Source: Aquanectria penicillioides (taxonomy: Eukaryota; Ascomycota; Sordariomycetes; Hypocreales; Nectriaceae). Taken from it: a stretch of 64,000 nucleotides of DNA. The translations under genes were made by a program, and so were the position numbers. The DNA is taken from NCBI GenBank assembly GCA_003415625.1, contig PYIU01000007.1, positions 2,170,001 to 2,234,000 on the forward strand, given 5' to 3'. Positions 12,336-26,500 of the stretch are shown in pieces. The notes under the pieces are model-generated. The model was not told the DNA's origin, ran no database searches, and saw only the letters and a list, made by a program, of their open reading frames with translations. Position 1 is the stretch's first letter; each line of letters begins with the position of its first letter.

Positions 12336-14599
12336 TACCTTTTTAAATTTACTAAAAATAGATCTATTATATTTTTTATTTATTATTTATTTATTAATTT
12401 TATATTTTATTTATAGCTTTTTATTTTTATTTTATATTTTTATTTTATTTTTATATTTAATATTTATTAATAGTATTATTTATTTAATATTTATTATTAT
12501 ATATAAATATTTTTAATTATTTTATAAATACTTTTTATTAAATAAATAAAAATAATAAAATAAATATAAATTATAATAAAAAGTATGTTTTAAATTATTT
12601 TATTTTAATTTTAATTTTATTTTTATAAAAGAATTTTTATTTATAAATAAAGTAATTTATTTTTTTATTTTAAATTTTTTTTTAATTTTAATATAAATTT
12701 TATATATATATTTTTATAGTATTTTTAGTTTTTAATTTATATATATTAATTATAATTATTTTAATAAATATATATATATATTTATATATATATATTATAT
12801 TATAAATTAATTTTATAGTTTAAAATTAAATTTTATAATTTATTTTTAAGTTTTATAGCTCTTTTTTTATTAATTATTTATAATAATAATAATTTATTTA
12901 ATAAGCTATTTCTTTTTTTATTAACTCTTTATTATCTTTACTATAAGTTATTTTATAGCTTAAAATTAAATTATATATAATTAATTTTATTTTAATAATA
13001 TAAATTAATAGTAAAGTTATATTTAGGCTTAAGCTATTTATATAGCTTAAATAAAAGAACTTTCTATTATAGCTAAATATACTATTAAACTATAAGTATT
13101 TTTAAATTAATTTTTAAGCTTTATTTAATAGTTTTACTTTATATAATGCCTTTTAGTAATAGCTAATGCCTTACCTTATCTATTTATTATTGGCCCTTAT
13201 AGGCTAAAGTAATAATAAGTACTAAAAGCATTTTAATAGCTTTAGGCTATACTATAAGCGCTATAATTTTAGTAGTAGCTACTACTTTATATAAGTGTAT
13301 TTATTTTATTATTTTGCATTTTATTTTACTATTTTATAGTTTATTTTATTAATTTAAATTATAAAATAGCTCTTTTATTGCCTTTTTTATAGTATTATTT
13401 TTCTTAAATTATATTTAAGGCAATAATATTAAAAAGAAAATAAAAGTTTAATTTAATACTTTATTTTAATATTTTAAACTATGAAATTAATTTTTATATT
13501 ATAGAAAAAGAATAAGCAATATATTGCTATTAAAGTTATATTAAATAAATATATTATAAATATATTTTTATTTATTAAAAACCTTTATTTTTAATAAATA
13601 AAATAATTAAAATTATTTTAAAGTTTATTTTATTATTTTATAGTTTATTTTATTATTTTGCCTTTTAGCTAATAGTTATTATAATAGCATTAAATTAATA
13701 AATTTTATTATATTAATACTTTATTCTTTTATTATTTTTATAATATTAAATATTAAAGCTATAAGCCTTTTAGTATTTCCTTAATTATATATTTTTATAA
13801 ATCTTAACTTTATTATATTTAAATGTATTTTATTAAGTCTATAAATTTAAATTAATTTTAGCTTTTAAAAAATAATTTACTTTATAATAGTTTTATTAAA
13901 CTATTAGCTATTAATTTTATATTTTATTTATATAAAATAAAGATTATTTTTATTATTATAAATTGCTTTAATTAATAATTATATATATTAATATATTTAA
14001 GCTTAATCTTTAATTTTTTAAAAGGATTTTAAATAAATTTAATTATTTATTAATTATTATAAATAAATTTTAAAATAGAATTTTAAAGCTTAACTTTAAG
14101 TTTTATAAATAATCTCTATTAATAAAGTTCTTTCTTTATAGCTTAAAAGAAAGTAAGCAATTTTACCTTTATAATTAATATTATAATTATATTTTATTTA
14201 TTTATATATTATTTAATTAATTTATTAAAAAGTTTTATTATATATATTTATAAACTTTTTTAATTTAATATATTATTAATAAAAAATGCATTATTATATA
14301 TTAAAAAGTTCTTTTTATCTTTAAGCTATAAAGTAAAAAAATAAATTATATAAAAATAATATAATATTTAATTTATTGCCTTTATATATAATTCCTTTAA
14401 ATTTATTATAAATTTTATAAAATATAAGATAGTAAATATAATATTTAATTAAATAATAATTGCTATATAAAGAATTAAATTAATTATTTATTTATATTAG
14501 TTTATTATACTTTATTTAGCAATTTATTTATTTAAAAAGAGTTTTATTTTCTTTATTAAAGTTATATTTTCTTTATTTAAAGTATATAATTTATAAATC

Positions 14600-14850
14600 T
14601 TCTTTAAGTATAAATTTTAAATTATTTAAATTAATTTTTAACTTTATTCTTAAATAATTTCTATTTTAAAGAATTATTATAGCTTACCTTTATTAATTAG
14701 TTTATATTTTAACTTTAAATCTATAATTACTTTATTTATAATTAGTTTATATTTTTTAGTATATATTATTATAATATTATTTATATAAAAAAAGATAAAA
14801 ACTTTATTTTTATTATAGTAATATAATTTATAAAAAATTAATTTAAAACT
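14600..14850 (-). pseudogene. Copia reverse transcriptase core, decayed
   Basis: Reverse-strand translation gives F-I-F-F-Y-I-N-N-I-I-I-I-Y, then a K-Y-x-L-x-x-K-G-x-L stretch and F-F-K-I-E-I-I. This is the order found in Ty1/copia reverse transcriptases (YVDD, KYE..KGEL, WFLGIEI). Both catalytic aspartates have become asparagine by G-to-A change, and several Trp, Gln or Arg codons are stops. The element cannot encode an active enzyme. Confidence 0.8.
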
Positions 14851-16572
14851 AATATTTTATAATATTATTTTAAGCTTTATTTATTATAAAAAAGATATAA
14901 TTTTTAGTCTATAAAGTGCTTTTTTAAATAATAATATTTAATCTTTATTTTTACTTTTTTTATATTTTAATAAAGGTTTTATAAATATATTTATTAATAG
15001 TTTTATATTTATAAATATATTTACTATATTAAATTATAGTATTTTAAAATTAAACCTTATTGCAATTATAAATAATATTTTAAATAATTTTCTTATTAAT
15101 ATAATAATATATATTTTTTTAAAACTTACCTTTTGCTATTAATCTCTTTAAATAATAAATTTAGCTTTATATTTCTATAAGTATTTATATTTATTAAACT
15201 TATATATATATACTTATATATAGTTAATAAATTATAAATTATAAAACTTAATTTTACTTTTTAATATTTTAATTTAAGACTTTATTTATTAATAACTCTT
15301 TAAATATATTTTCTTTATTTTTAGGAATATAGCCTTAAATTTATACTTAAAAATATTTCTATAAGAACTTAATACTTTAAGTAAGTTCTTTTAATAGAGT
15401 TTTTATTTCTTTAAGTTAAAATCTATTTTATTTTTTTGCAGTTTATATTTTAGTTTATACTTTTTATATTTAATTTTAGTATATATTGCCTTAATTATAA
15501 TAGTATTTTTGCATTTTTTAAATAATATAGCTCTTATTTCTATAAAAAAGGCTTAATTAAGTTTAATTTATTCTCTTTATAAGCTAATATTTAATATTAA
15601 AGGTATTAAATATTTTTCTTTTTATTTTATTGCTAAAGCTAAAAAGGCAAAAGCTAGACTTTTTAATAAAGTTAAAAAGGATTTAAATTAAAATTAAATG
15701 TATTTTTTATCTTTAATTTATAGTTTATTTATATCCTTTTTCTTTTTAATTTTTAAGTCTTTAATTATATTTTAAAGGCTTATTTTAATAGTTTAAAGCT
15801 TATTTTATAGTTAATTAATATTATTTACTTAATTAACTTATTTAATATTAAAAAGAGCTTTTATTTATATTTATATTTCTTTAAGGGTCTTTTTATCTAT
15901 AGTTTCTTTTATTTTAGTATTGCTTATTAAAAAGAGATCTTTTTTATTAAAGATAATATTTTAAGTTATATATATTTAATTAATAATTAGATTCTAAATG
16001 CAAAAGAGATTTTAGGAATTATATTCTATAAAATAATCTATTTAAGCTTTTAGGCTTATTTTAAATATAAATTAATTCTTCTTTAATTAAGTATCTTTAG
16101 TTATTATAAATAATTTATAATTAATTATCTTAAGGTAAGTAATTTATAGCTTATAATTTTTATTTAAGCTTTAAATTAATAAAAAGAAGCTTTTATATAG
16201 TATTTTTTACTTAAGTCTTTATTTTAAAGTTTAATTTAATATATATATTACTATTTTTATTATTTTTAGCTATAGTTTAGCTAATAGATTACTTTTAATT
16301 ATAAGAACTTTTATTTTCTTTTTTATTATTCCCTTAAAATATTCTTTTAATCTATTTTATTACTATATTTAAAAGGCACTTTTTTTATTGCTATTTCTCT
16401 TTAATTTAGCTATATATAGATTAAATTGCTTTTTTAAAGCTTATTATCTATTTCTATTACTTAAAGTTTAATTCTATATTTTATTTCTAATATTTAAATA
16501 AAGTTTTATAGTATTAATAATAATTATTCTTTTTTTTAATTTTTAAAGTAATAGTTTTAATATATTCTTAAT

Positions 16573-16586
16573 ATATAATCTATTAT
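16573..16586. repeat. Target-site duplication of the outer LINE, left copy
   Basis: ATATAATCTATTAT, repeated exactly at 28917-28930 on the other side of the element. Fourteen bases is typical of target-primed LINE insertion, although AT-rich sequence makes chance extension by a base or two possible. Confidence 0.75.
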
Positions 16587-17119
16587 TTATTTATTTATTA
16601 ATACTCTATAGATCTATAAAGTAAATAATGCTTTTATACTATATAAATAAAGAAAAAAACTATATTAATAAAGTAAAAACCTTTATTTAATATAATATTA
16701 GGTCTATTATAGGTTCTCTATAAAGAGGCATTAAATTAAAAGTTAGTTTAATACTATTATTAAAATATTCTATTTATTTAATTATAAAATTAATAAATAA
16801 AGTAAAAGTAAGGCTTATAATAGGCCTAAATTATTTATATTATAGGCCTATTATAAAAAGTAAAGCACTAATTTAATGCTAGCTAGTAGCTAGCTAATTG
16901 CTAGCTATTTAAATGCTATTATTATTATTTTTTAATCTTTATAAAAATATTTAATTTCTTTTTTTTTTTTTCTTTTTTATATATCTTTATAAAAGCTTTC
17001 TATTGCCTTTAAGTATATACTTTATTAATATATTATTTATATAGAATACTTAACTTATATAAATATTAATTACTATTTCTATTACTATTCTATATTAATT
17101 ATATATAGCTAAAAATAAT

Positions 17120-17159
<40 letters not shown>

Positions 17160-17161
17160 GC

Positions 17162-17204
<43 letters not shown>

Positions 17205-17206
17205 GC

Positions 17207-17249
<43 letters not shown>

Positions 17250-17251
17250 GC

Positions 17252-17290
<39 letters not shown>

Positions 17291-17325
17291 TATAATTATA
17301 ATTATAACTATAATTATAATTATAA
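17120..17325. repeat. (AAT)n microsatellite in the LINE 3' region
   Basis: About 200 bases of AAT units with AGC interruptions, grading into ATTATA repeats. The same microsatellite occurs at the same place in two other LINE copies (39627-39753 and 48006-48100), so it belongs to the element. Confidence 0.9.
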
Positions 17326-17986
17326 TAGTTTATATATACTATAGGCCTATTATAGTTTCTATATTAATGCTTATATAAATACTAAAATATTAAGCTAGCT
17401 GCATTAAGGTAGGGGGTGCTAAGCTATCCTTAAGGGCAGTATAGAATCTGCCCTACTTTATATATATTATATAGATAGCAAGAGATAGAAAGAAGAGTCT
17501 ATATTAAGACTAAATTAATAAATTATATCCTTTTATTATAACTTTAGATAGCTAATAATAATAAATATTAAGGCTAATAGCTATATTACTTATGCCTATA
17601 TATATAAGCTATATAAGCTATTATTATATTTAGTAAAGGCTAATACTTAAATATTAATAGTGGCTTTATAGAAAGGAATAGCTATAATAAATACTTTTTA
17701 ATTTAAGTTTATTATTAATATAGTTTATTAAATAAAAAAGCTTTAGTAATTAAAGGCTAAGGCTATTTAAGCTAAAAAAAAGGCAATTTAAATATACTTT
17801 TAAGCTATATTTATAGTTTTAACTATAGGTTTTAATGCTAATTAACTTTATAAATTAATTAATAGAGTTAATTATATAGCTATAGCTTTTAAAAGCTTAA
17901 TAGCTATATTGCCTTTTTTAATTAAAGGGGCTAAAGCTATTTAAAAATAAATAATATTAAAAAGCAATAATAGCAATAAATTAAAT

Positions 17987-17998
17987 TAGTTTTAATAT
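17987..17998. repeat. Target-site duplication of the inner LINE, left copy
   Basis: TAGTTTTAATAT, repeated exactly at 23595-23606. Confidence 0.75.
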
Positions 17999-20900
17999 AT
18001 TTATTTATTAATACTCTATAGACCTATAAGGTAGATAGTGCTTCTATACTATATAAATAAAGGAAAAAAACTATACTAATAGAGTAAAAACCTTTATTTA
18101 ATATAATATTAAGCCTATTATAGGTTCTCTATAGGGGGGCATTAAATTAAAAGTTAGTTTAGTGCTATTATTAAGATATTCTATTTATTTAATTGTAGGG
18201 TTAGTAAGTAAGGTAAAAGTAAGGCCTGCAATAGGCCTAAATTGTTTATACTATAGGCCTATTGTAGGGAGTGGGGCGCCGATTTAGTGCTGGCTAATAG
18301 CTAGCCGGCTGCTAGCTATTTAAGTGCTATTATTATTATTTTTTAATCTTTATAGGTATATTTAATTCCTTTTCCTTTCTTTCTTTTTTATATGCCTTTA
18401 TAAGAGTAGTGGGGAGGATAGCAAAAAGGATAAAATAGATCTTATATCTTTTAGGGAGGATATAGACTTAAAGTAAGTAATATTGCTAGAGTAGGCAGGT
18501 ATAGGTTAGGTGCGGTAGTGGATAAGGGTTGGGTTTAAGATAGGGGCAAGGTAAAGACCTAGCTATTAAAGGGGGCGGGCTTTAGTGTATTATTTATATA
18601 GTAGGCCGGTTTTTTCCCTCTCTTAAAGGGGGTTTTTTTAGGTATATTAACTTCCCTTTTAATAGAGGGGTTAAAGCGCTTAAATAAAAGAGTTGCTAAA
18701 AGGTAGGGGCAGTATATAAATAGATATATTTTAAATTAAATATAGCTTAATAGTTAGTTTATAGTGCAATATAATATATAGATAGGCTAGCTACTTAATA
18801 AGGCAGTATACAATTTAGGCTTTAAATAAGTACTATTTAAGCTTAAGGAGGTTATAAAGTAAATTAAATAAAGATTCCCTTTAGCTTAAGTAAAATAAAT
18901 AGTATAATATAATATAGCTAACTATTTTAATAGTATCTTTATATTAATATTAGGGTATACTTACCTTAAGGACTTTTCTTTAGAAAAGGAATCCCTAAAG
19001 CTTAATGCATTCTATTTGCATTTAGGTAAGTAAAGAGCTTTTATACTTTTTAAGTCCTTTATAAAAGTAAATAGTCTTCTTTTTTATATAAAGTAAAAAG
19101 ACTTTAGTTACTTTTATTCTATTATTTATATAGTATTTATAAGATTTATGCCTAGCTTATTTTTATTAATGCCTTTAGTTAATTAATACTTAATTCTTAA
19201 TTAATTTTTAATTCTTTTTATATTCTTTATTAAAAAGCTAATTAATTAATTACTTTTTATATTTTTATATTAATTTATACTAAAGGCTATTATAATAATA
19301 GTAATAGATCTATTATATTACTAATATAGTTATAAAGAAAATAAGTTTCTTAATGCTTTAGGCTTAAAGCTAGCCTTAAAATTAAGTAAATTATTTATTA
19401 AGGTATATATTAAATAAAGGGATTTTAAGCTTACTTTTTAGTAGTTTAATTAAAGTAGCCTTATAGCCTCCCCCTATAATATAAAGGGCTTAAGTCTATT
19501 TAATAAATAGGGCTTTAGCAATTTTTTTTAGGTTTTTATCCCTTTTTATTAAGGAATAGTATATATTAGTGCTATAAATAATAGTAGACTTAATTATATA
19601 TATATATATTATATAAGCAGCCTTAAGGTTTACTTTTTATATACTTATTGCAAGAGCAATAAGGGCTTGCCTTTAGCACTTAAGTTTTCCTTTAAGCTTA
19701 AAGATATATAGGCCTTAAAGTAGCTTTTTATATAATTATAATTTAAGAAAATAGTATAATTCTTATAGCTAAATTATATTATAGGTAAGGGTTAGTTAAA
19801 CTTAATGCCTTTAGTATTAATAAAAGAAATAGAAAAGCTAGGCTTTAATAGGTTTAAAGGTTATACTATTAATAAAGGCCTAAAATATATATATTATTTA
19901 TATAGCTTTAAGTTAAGCTTAAGTCTTTATTATATCTTTCCTAAATATAAGTATATTTATATTATTAGTAAATTTAATTACTATAATTTTAAGGACTTCT
20001 TAAAGCGCTATATAGAGCCTTAATATAAATAGAATAAAGAGAATAAAGAAAAGTAGCAATTTCTATAAGACCCTTACTTTAATGCTATAGGGTTTAAAGG
20101 ACTTACTATTAAACTAAAGGTATACTAAATGCTTAAATAAATAGCTAAAAAGCTAGACTAATAATTACTATAAGTAGCCTTAATTATAAAGGGTAGCAAT
20201 AAGCCTTTTATAGTTAATTAAATTAAAGGCTATAGTAAAGTTTAATTAAAGAAGCAATACTATTTTACTATAGGCCTATACTATATATATTACTTTTACT
20301 ATAACTATAAGGGCTAGCTTAATAGACCTTTAGGGTTTATTCCCTATTTAACTATTAGAAAGTATATTTAGGTTTTTTATTGCTATTACTATTTATTAAG
20401 CTATTATTAATTTTATTACTTTATTAATAATGCTAAAAAAGAAAATAAATCTTTATTTAAATGCTATGCATTTTTAGGCTATTATTTTATTAGATTTAAG
20501 GATAATTATAGCAATTATATAGTAAAAGCAATATAGAAAATGCTTAAGTATAATGCTTATATTAGTAATAGTAATAAAGGCTTTTAAAAAGGGCTTACTA
20601 TATACTTTAAGGAAGCCAATAGGGAATCTATCTTTATTAAGAGCTTTCTATAATTAAATTTTAAAGAGTAAGTAGGCTAGTTTATAGAGTTTAATATAGT
20701 TTTACATTAAGTCTTTAGTATTTTATAGCATTTAGTTTATATTTAATAGTTATATTATAAAGTTTATTATAATAGGTTTAATATTTTAATTATTTGCCTA
20801 AAGCTTAAGAAAGAAGCATTCTATTAATATAATTACTTTCTTAATATAGCTTATAGCTAGGGAATCTTACTTAAGGCAATTAAAAAAAGAGAGCTATAAA

Positions 20901-23594
20901 GGGGCTAAAATAATGCCACTTTAAAGTTATATCTATCTCTTTAAGTTTTAAAGTTTCTTTTAGCTATTAATACCTTTCTTTATTTTAGCTTTAAATAAAG
21001 TATTGCATTAAGCTATATGCCTAGCTTTAGCTATATAAGCCTTTTGCTTATTGCTTGCCTTTTATAGTTTTAGTTAATTAGCTATTATACTATTGCATTA
21101 TATATATCTTTATACTTATTTAAGTTAGCAAATAGCCTTTATAGTAAGCTAGTTCTATTAATTATTATAATTAGGCCTAAATTGCCTTTATATTAAGGTA
21201 GTATATTAAGTAATTTAATGCAATCCTTAAGTTAGCTATTTAACTGCCTCTTTTAGCTATTATATAAAGGTTATTTTACTTAAGGTTTAGCAAAAAGTAA
21301 TTTATGCTTTAAGTTTAGCTTTCTTAGGGTTTATTATATATTAATTAAATGCTATAAGCTAAAGGTTTAATAAAAAAAAGGGCAATATATCTATAAAGGA
21401 CTTAATATATATTTACTATAGAATATAGTTAAAGCTATTTAAATTATAATTAAGGCCTAAATAGATAGTATAGCTATCCTTTAAGGCTTAAGCTAAATTA
21501 AAAGTGCTATTTTTAGTATTACTTACTTTTTAAATTACAGTTCTATAAAGGGTTATTAAGGCTATATTTAGTTATTGCATTTCTATTAAAAAGATTAGGC
21601 TATATAAAGTAGTTTTACTATAGCAGTTCTATATTAAGTAATATAGATTAAAGTCTTTAATTATAATTATTTTAAGGGCTAAAGTAAAGTTAGCTAAAGT
21701 ATATATTGCCTTTAAGTCTTCTTTACCTTTTAAAGAGTTATATACTATAATTATTCTTATATAGTAATATTTAAAATTAACTTTAATTTAATCTTCCTTT
21801 ATTTAATAGGTTTAGGTCTTTAGTTTATATTATTTATATATATAAAAAGCTATATAGCTTAAGTAATAAATTATAGTATAGTTTAATCTTTTAAAATTTA
21901 TTAAAATATTAATCTTTTAGTTTTTAGCTAATTCTAAAAGTATAATTATATTATATCTATTATAGATATATAGTGCTTAATAGATTAATTTAAGGCAATA
22001 GTATATATTTTAAAATAGAATTTATATTAATTAAATATAAATAAAAGGGTTAATTTAATAAATAGTAGCAATAAAGTATAGGCATTAAAGAAAGGGAAAG
22101 TATTAAATAAAGTATAATACTGCTTATTTATAGAGCTTAAGGGTTAGCTAACTCTTTTAGTAAAGGGGGGAGCTATAGAAAGGGAGTTTTTAAAAAAGCT
22201 ATTTTATTATATATAAAAGATATTTTACTATACTAAAGTGCATTCTTTATATTTTATTAATTATCTATAGTATCCTTCTTTTATATAGGTTTAATGCTTT
22301 TTTACTATAAAATAAATATAGCTTTAGGTTAAATAATCTTTATAGTAAAGAGTGCAATAGTAAGGGATTTCTCCCTTTTTAATAGGGCAATTATTATATA
22401 TTAAGCTATTATATTAGCTATAAATTAAAGTAAATTAGCAGTTTTTTGCAATATAGCTATACTTATAGTATTAAAAGTATTAAATAAGTTTTAATCCTTT
22501 ATTAAAGGGTTTATAATTATAGAGTTTAGCATTAAGGAATAGCCTATTATTATATAGGCTATTAGCTTCTTTAATAAATAGAATATAAAGAATTAGATTT
22601 ATTTTTATTGCAGTACTATTATAGGCTTAAGTAAGCTTTACTTTATTAACCCTTAAGGTATTAGCATTATTAATAGTTTTAATAAGTTTATTTATATTAT
22701 TAAGAATAAATTTAATTTAAATTCCTTTTGCTAAAATAGTAAAGGTAAAAGAAGCAAGAAAGGCATTATTCCTAAATGCAATAGCTATTTATCCTTTTTT
22801 ATAGAAGGCTTTAGTCTATTTTAAAGTAAAGAAGGTAAGGACTGTATTTCTATTAAGGAGATAGTATACTGCAATTATATAGGAATTGCTATAGGCTTAG
22901 TTTACTGCTTATATAGTTTTTATTAAAGTGCAGTTTTTAATATCTTTAGGGGTATCTTTAGTATAAATAGTAACCTTATGCTTAATGCAGCTATATATTA
23001 TGCATTTATTAGTTTTAGTATTTATAGATATAAGGCTATATAAAAGGATTAATGTATAAAACTGCTATATTAATTAAGGAAAAGAGGAGCTTAAATTAGC
23101 TAAAGCAGCTATTATTGCTATAATAATAGCAGTTATTATAGTAGCAGTAATTTTATTAATAAGTCTTTTTTTAAAGGTTATATTAGTTTTAAAGGAAAGG
23201 TAAAAGCATACCTTATATATATTAGTATAGGTTTAAAATACCTTTTAAACTACTTTAAGGAAATAAAATAGAATAATTTTAGTAATAGCTTTATAGGCTT
23301 CTTTATCTTTATTAATTATAGGGCTTTTATTGGCTTTTATTGCTTTATTTGCTTTAGGTATACTACTATACTAGCTGGCAGTAGAAAGGGGGTTGTATTA
23401 GTTATTTTTAATGCTATATCTTTCTAAATTAATAACTATTAGAAGGGCTATAGTATTAGCATTGCGCTCTTAATGCACTATTATATCTAAAGGTAATTTA
23501 GTATAAGGGATTAATTAATTGTATTTTTAGATATTTTAGAGGTAGTTTAGGATAGCTATAAGCAATTATAAATTTAAGGGTAAAGGTTATAATA
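17999..23594 (-). mobile_element. Inner Tad-like LINE, inserted into a copy of itself
   Basis: The segment 18429-23594 aligns with 23755-28916 at an offset of exactly 5326 in the stretches I checked. The left end repeats the outer element's tail and adjacent ~400 bases. At about 18404 the sequence jumps from the tail region to the equivalent of 23735, so about 1.1 kb including the AAT microsatellite is missing. Evidence for LINE coding on the minus strand: three eroded CCHC knuckles at about 22330-22500 and a decayed C-terminal block (about 18.9-19.3 kb) matching the less-mutated copy at 41.1-41.44 kb. G and C survive better than in the outer copy (e.g. 18400-18620), consistent with a younger insertion. 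Confidence 0.82.
22330..22500 (-). pseudogene. LINE ORF1 zinc-knuckle region, decayed
   Basis: In minus sense the frame reads Y-F-x-Y-Y-K-Y-S-Y-I-A-K-N-C, then a second block ending Y-N-N-C-P-I-K-K-G-E-I-P, then C-T-L-Y-Y-K-D-Y-L. This is the pattern of three consecutive CCHC knuckles in fungal LINE ORF1 proteins after Cys-to-Tyr, Gly-to-Ser and His-to-Tyr changes, each explained by one C-to-T or G-to-A transition. Intervening stops fit former Gln or Trp codons. The outer copy has the same block about 5.3 kb to the right. Confidence 0.75.
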
Positions 23595-26500
23595 TAGTTT
23601 TAATATAGATTTATATTAATTAATATTAATAGTAAATACTAAAGTTTAATATAATTTCTTAAGTAATAGCTTAAGCTTAAATAAAGCTAAAAGGAAATTA
23701 AAGTAAAAGAGGCTTAAAAATAAAAAGAAAAATAATAAGGAAAATAATAAGGAAGATAAAATAGATTTTATATCTTTTAAAGAGAATATAAACTTAAAGT
23801 AAATAGTATTATTAAAAAGGATAAATATAAATTAAGTATAATAATAAATAAAGGTTAAATCTAAAATAAAAGTAAAATAAAGATCTAGCTATTAAAAGAG
23901 ATAGGCTTTAATATATTATTTATATAATAGGCTGGTTTTTTCCCTCTTTTAAAAGGGGTTTTTTTAAATGCATTAATTTCCCTTTTAATAAAGGGATTAA
24001 AGCATTTAAATAAAAAAGTTACTAAAAGGTAAAAGCAATATATAAATAAATATATTTTAAATTAAATATAGCTTAATAGCTAGTTTATAGTGCAATATAA
24101 TATATAAATAGGCTAGCTATTTAATAAAGTAATATATAGTTTAGGCTTTAAATAGATATTACTTAAGCTTAAAGAGATTATAAAGTAAATTAAATAGAGA
24201 TTTCTTTTAGCTTAAGTAAAATAGGCAGTATAGTATAATATAGCTAACTATTTTAATAGTATTTTTATATTAGCATTAAGGTATATTTACTTTAAGGACT
24301 TTTCTTTAAAAGAGAAATCCCTAAAGCTTAATGCATTTTATTTATATTTAAATAAATAAAAAGCTTTTATATTTTTTAAGTCTTTTATAAAGGCAAATAG
24401 TTTTCTTCTTTATATAAAATAAAAAGACTTTAGCTACTTTTATTTTATTATTTATATAGTATTTATAAAACTTATATTTAGCTTATTTTTATTAATGCTT
24501 TTAATTAATTAATATTTAATCTTTAATTAACTTTTAGTTTTTTTTATATTCTTTATTAAAAAGCTAATTAATTAATTACTTTTTATATTTTTATATTAAT
24601 TTATATTAAAGGCTATTATAATAATAATAATAGATTTATTATATTGCTAATATAGCTATAAAAAGAATAAATTTCTTAATGCTTTAGGCTTAAAGCTAGC
24701 TTTAAAATTAAATAAATTATTTATTAAAATATATATTAAATAAAGGGATTTTAAGCTTACTTTTTAATAGTTTAATTAAAATAGCCTTATAGCCTCCCCC
24801 TATAATATAAAGGGCTTAAGTCTATTTAATAAATAGAGCTTTAATAATTCTTTTTAGATTTTTATCCCTTTTTATTAAAAAATAGTATATATTAATGCTA
24901 TAAGCAATTATAGATTTAATTATATATATATATATTATATAAGCAGCCTTAAGGTTTACTCTTTATATACTTACTATAAAGGCAGTAAAGGCCTGCCTTT
25001 AGCGCTTAAGTTTTCCCTTAAGCTTAAAGATATATAGGCTTTAAAGTAGCTTTTTATATAGCTATAACTTAAAGAAATAATATAATTCTTTTAGCTAAAT
25101 TATATTATAGATAAGGATTAATTAAACTTAATGCTTTTAGTATTAATAAAAAAAATAAAAAAGTTAGGCTTTAGTAGATTTAAAGGTTATATTATTAATA
25201 AAGGCCTAAAATATATATACTATTTATATAGCTTTAAGTTAGGCTTAAGTCTTTATTATATTTTTTTTAAATATAAATATATTTATATTATTAATAAATT
25301 TAATTATTATAATTTTAAAGACTTTTTAAAATATTATATAAAGCCTTAATATAAATAAAATAAAAAGAATAAAGAAAAATAATAATCTTTATAGGACCTT
25401 TACTTTAATGCTATAGGGTTTAAAGGACTTACTATTAAATTAAAGGTATATTAAATACTTAAATAAATAGCTAAAAAGCTAAATTAATAATTATTATAAA
25501 TAGCTTTAATTATAAAGAGTAGTAATAAACCTTTTATAATTAATTAAATTAAAGGCTATAATAAAGTTTAATTAAAGAAATAATGCTATTTTACTATAGG
25601 CCTATACTATATATATTACTTTTACTATAACTATAAGGGCTAGCTTAATAGACCTTTAGGGTCTATTCTTTATTTAATTATTAAGGAATATATTTAGATT
25701 TTTAGCTACTATTACTATTTATTAAGCTATTATTAATTTTATTATTTTATTAATAATATTAAAAAAAAGATAGATCTTTATTTAAATATTATATATTTTT
25801 AGGCTATTATTTTATTAGATTTAAGAATAATTATAGCAATTATATAATAAAAGTAATATAAAAAATACTTAAATATAATACTTATATTAATAATAGTAAT
25901 AAAGGCTTTTAAAAAGGGCTTATTATATACTTTAAGAAAGCTAATAGAGAATTTATTACTATTAAAAGCTTTTTATAATTAAATTTTAAAGAGTAAATAG
26001 ATTAATTTATAGAATTTAATATAGTTTTATATTAAATCTTTAGTATTTTATAGCATTTAATTTATATTTAATAGTTATATTATAAAGTTTATTATAATAG
26101 ATTTAATATTTTAGTTATTTATTTAAAGCTTAAAGAAAAAGTATTCTATTAATATAATTGCCTTTTTAATATAGCTTATAGCTAAAGAATTTTACTTAAA
26201 GCAATTAAGGGAAAGAAGCTATAAAGGGGCTAAAGTAATATTACTTTAAAGTTATATCTATTTCTTTAAGTTTTAGAGTTTCTTTTAGCTATTAATGCCT
26301 TTTTCTATTTTAGCTTTAAATAAAGTATTGCATTAAGCTATATACTTAGCCTTAGCTATATAAGCCTTTTATTTATTATTTGCTTTTTGCAGTTTTAGCT
26401 AATTAACTGCTATATTATTATATTATATATATCTTTATATTTATTTAAATTAATAAATAGCCTTTATAATAGGCTAGTTCTATTAATTATTATAATTAGG

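Noticed and set aside
17120..17325. Possible CRISPR-like array (units separated by AGC-containing interruptions)
   Set aside because: It is a trinucleotide microsatellite in a eukaryotic LINE, with no repeat-spacer structure.
19805..20023. A 72-codon plus-strand open frame repeated at 25131-25349
   Set aside because: Both are the same segment of the two LINE copies, where the true coding sense is minus. They stay open by composition: A/T-rich codons with few stop-prone sites.
18800..23500. A giant DNA transposon or Starship-type recombinase read on the plus strand
   Set aside because: A long plus frame with Gln-derived stops looked tempting, but tail, truncation pattern, zinc knuckles and the C-terminal finger all point to a minus-strand LINE.
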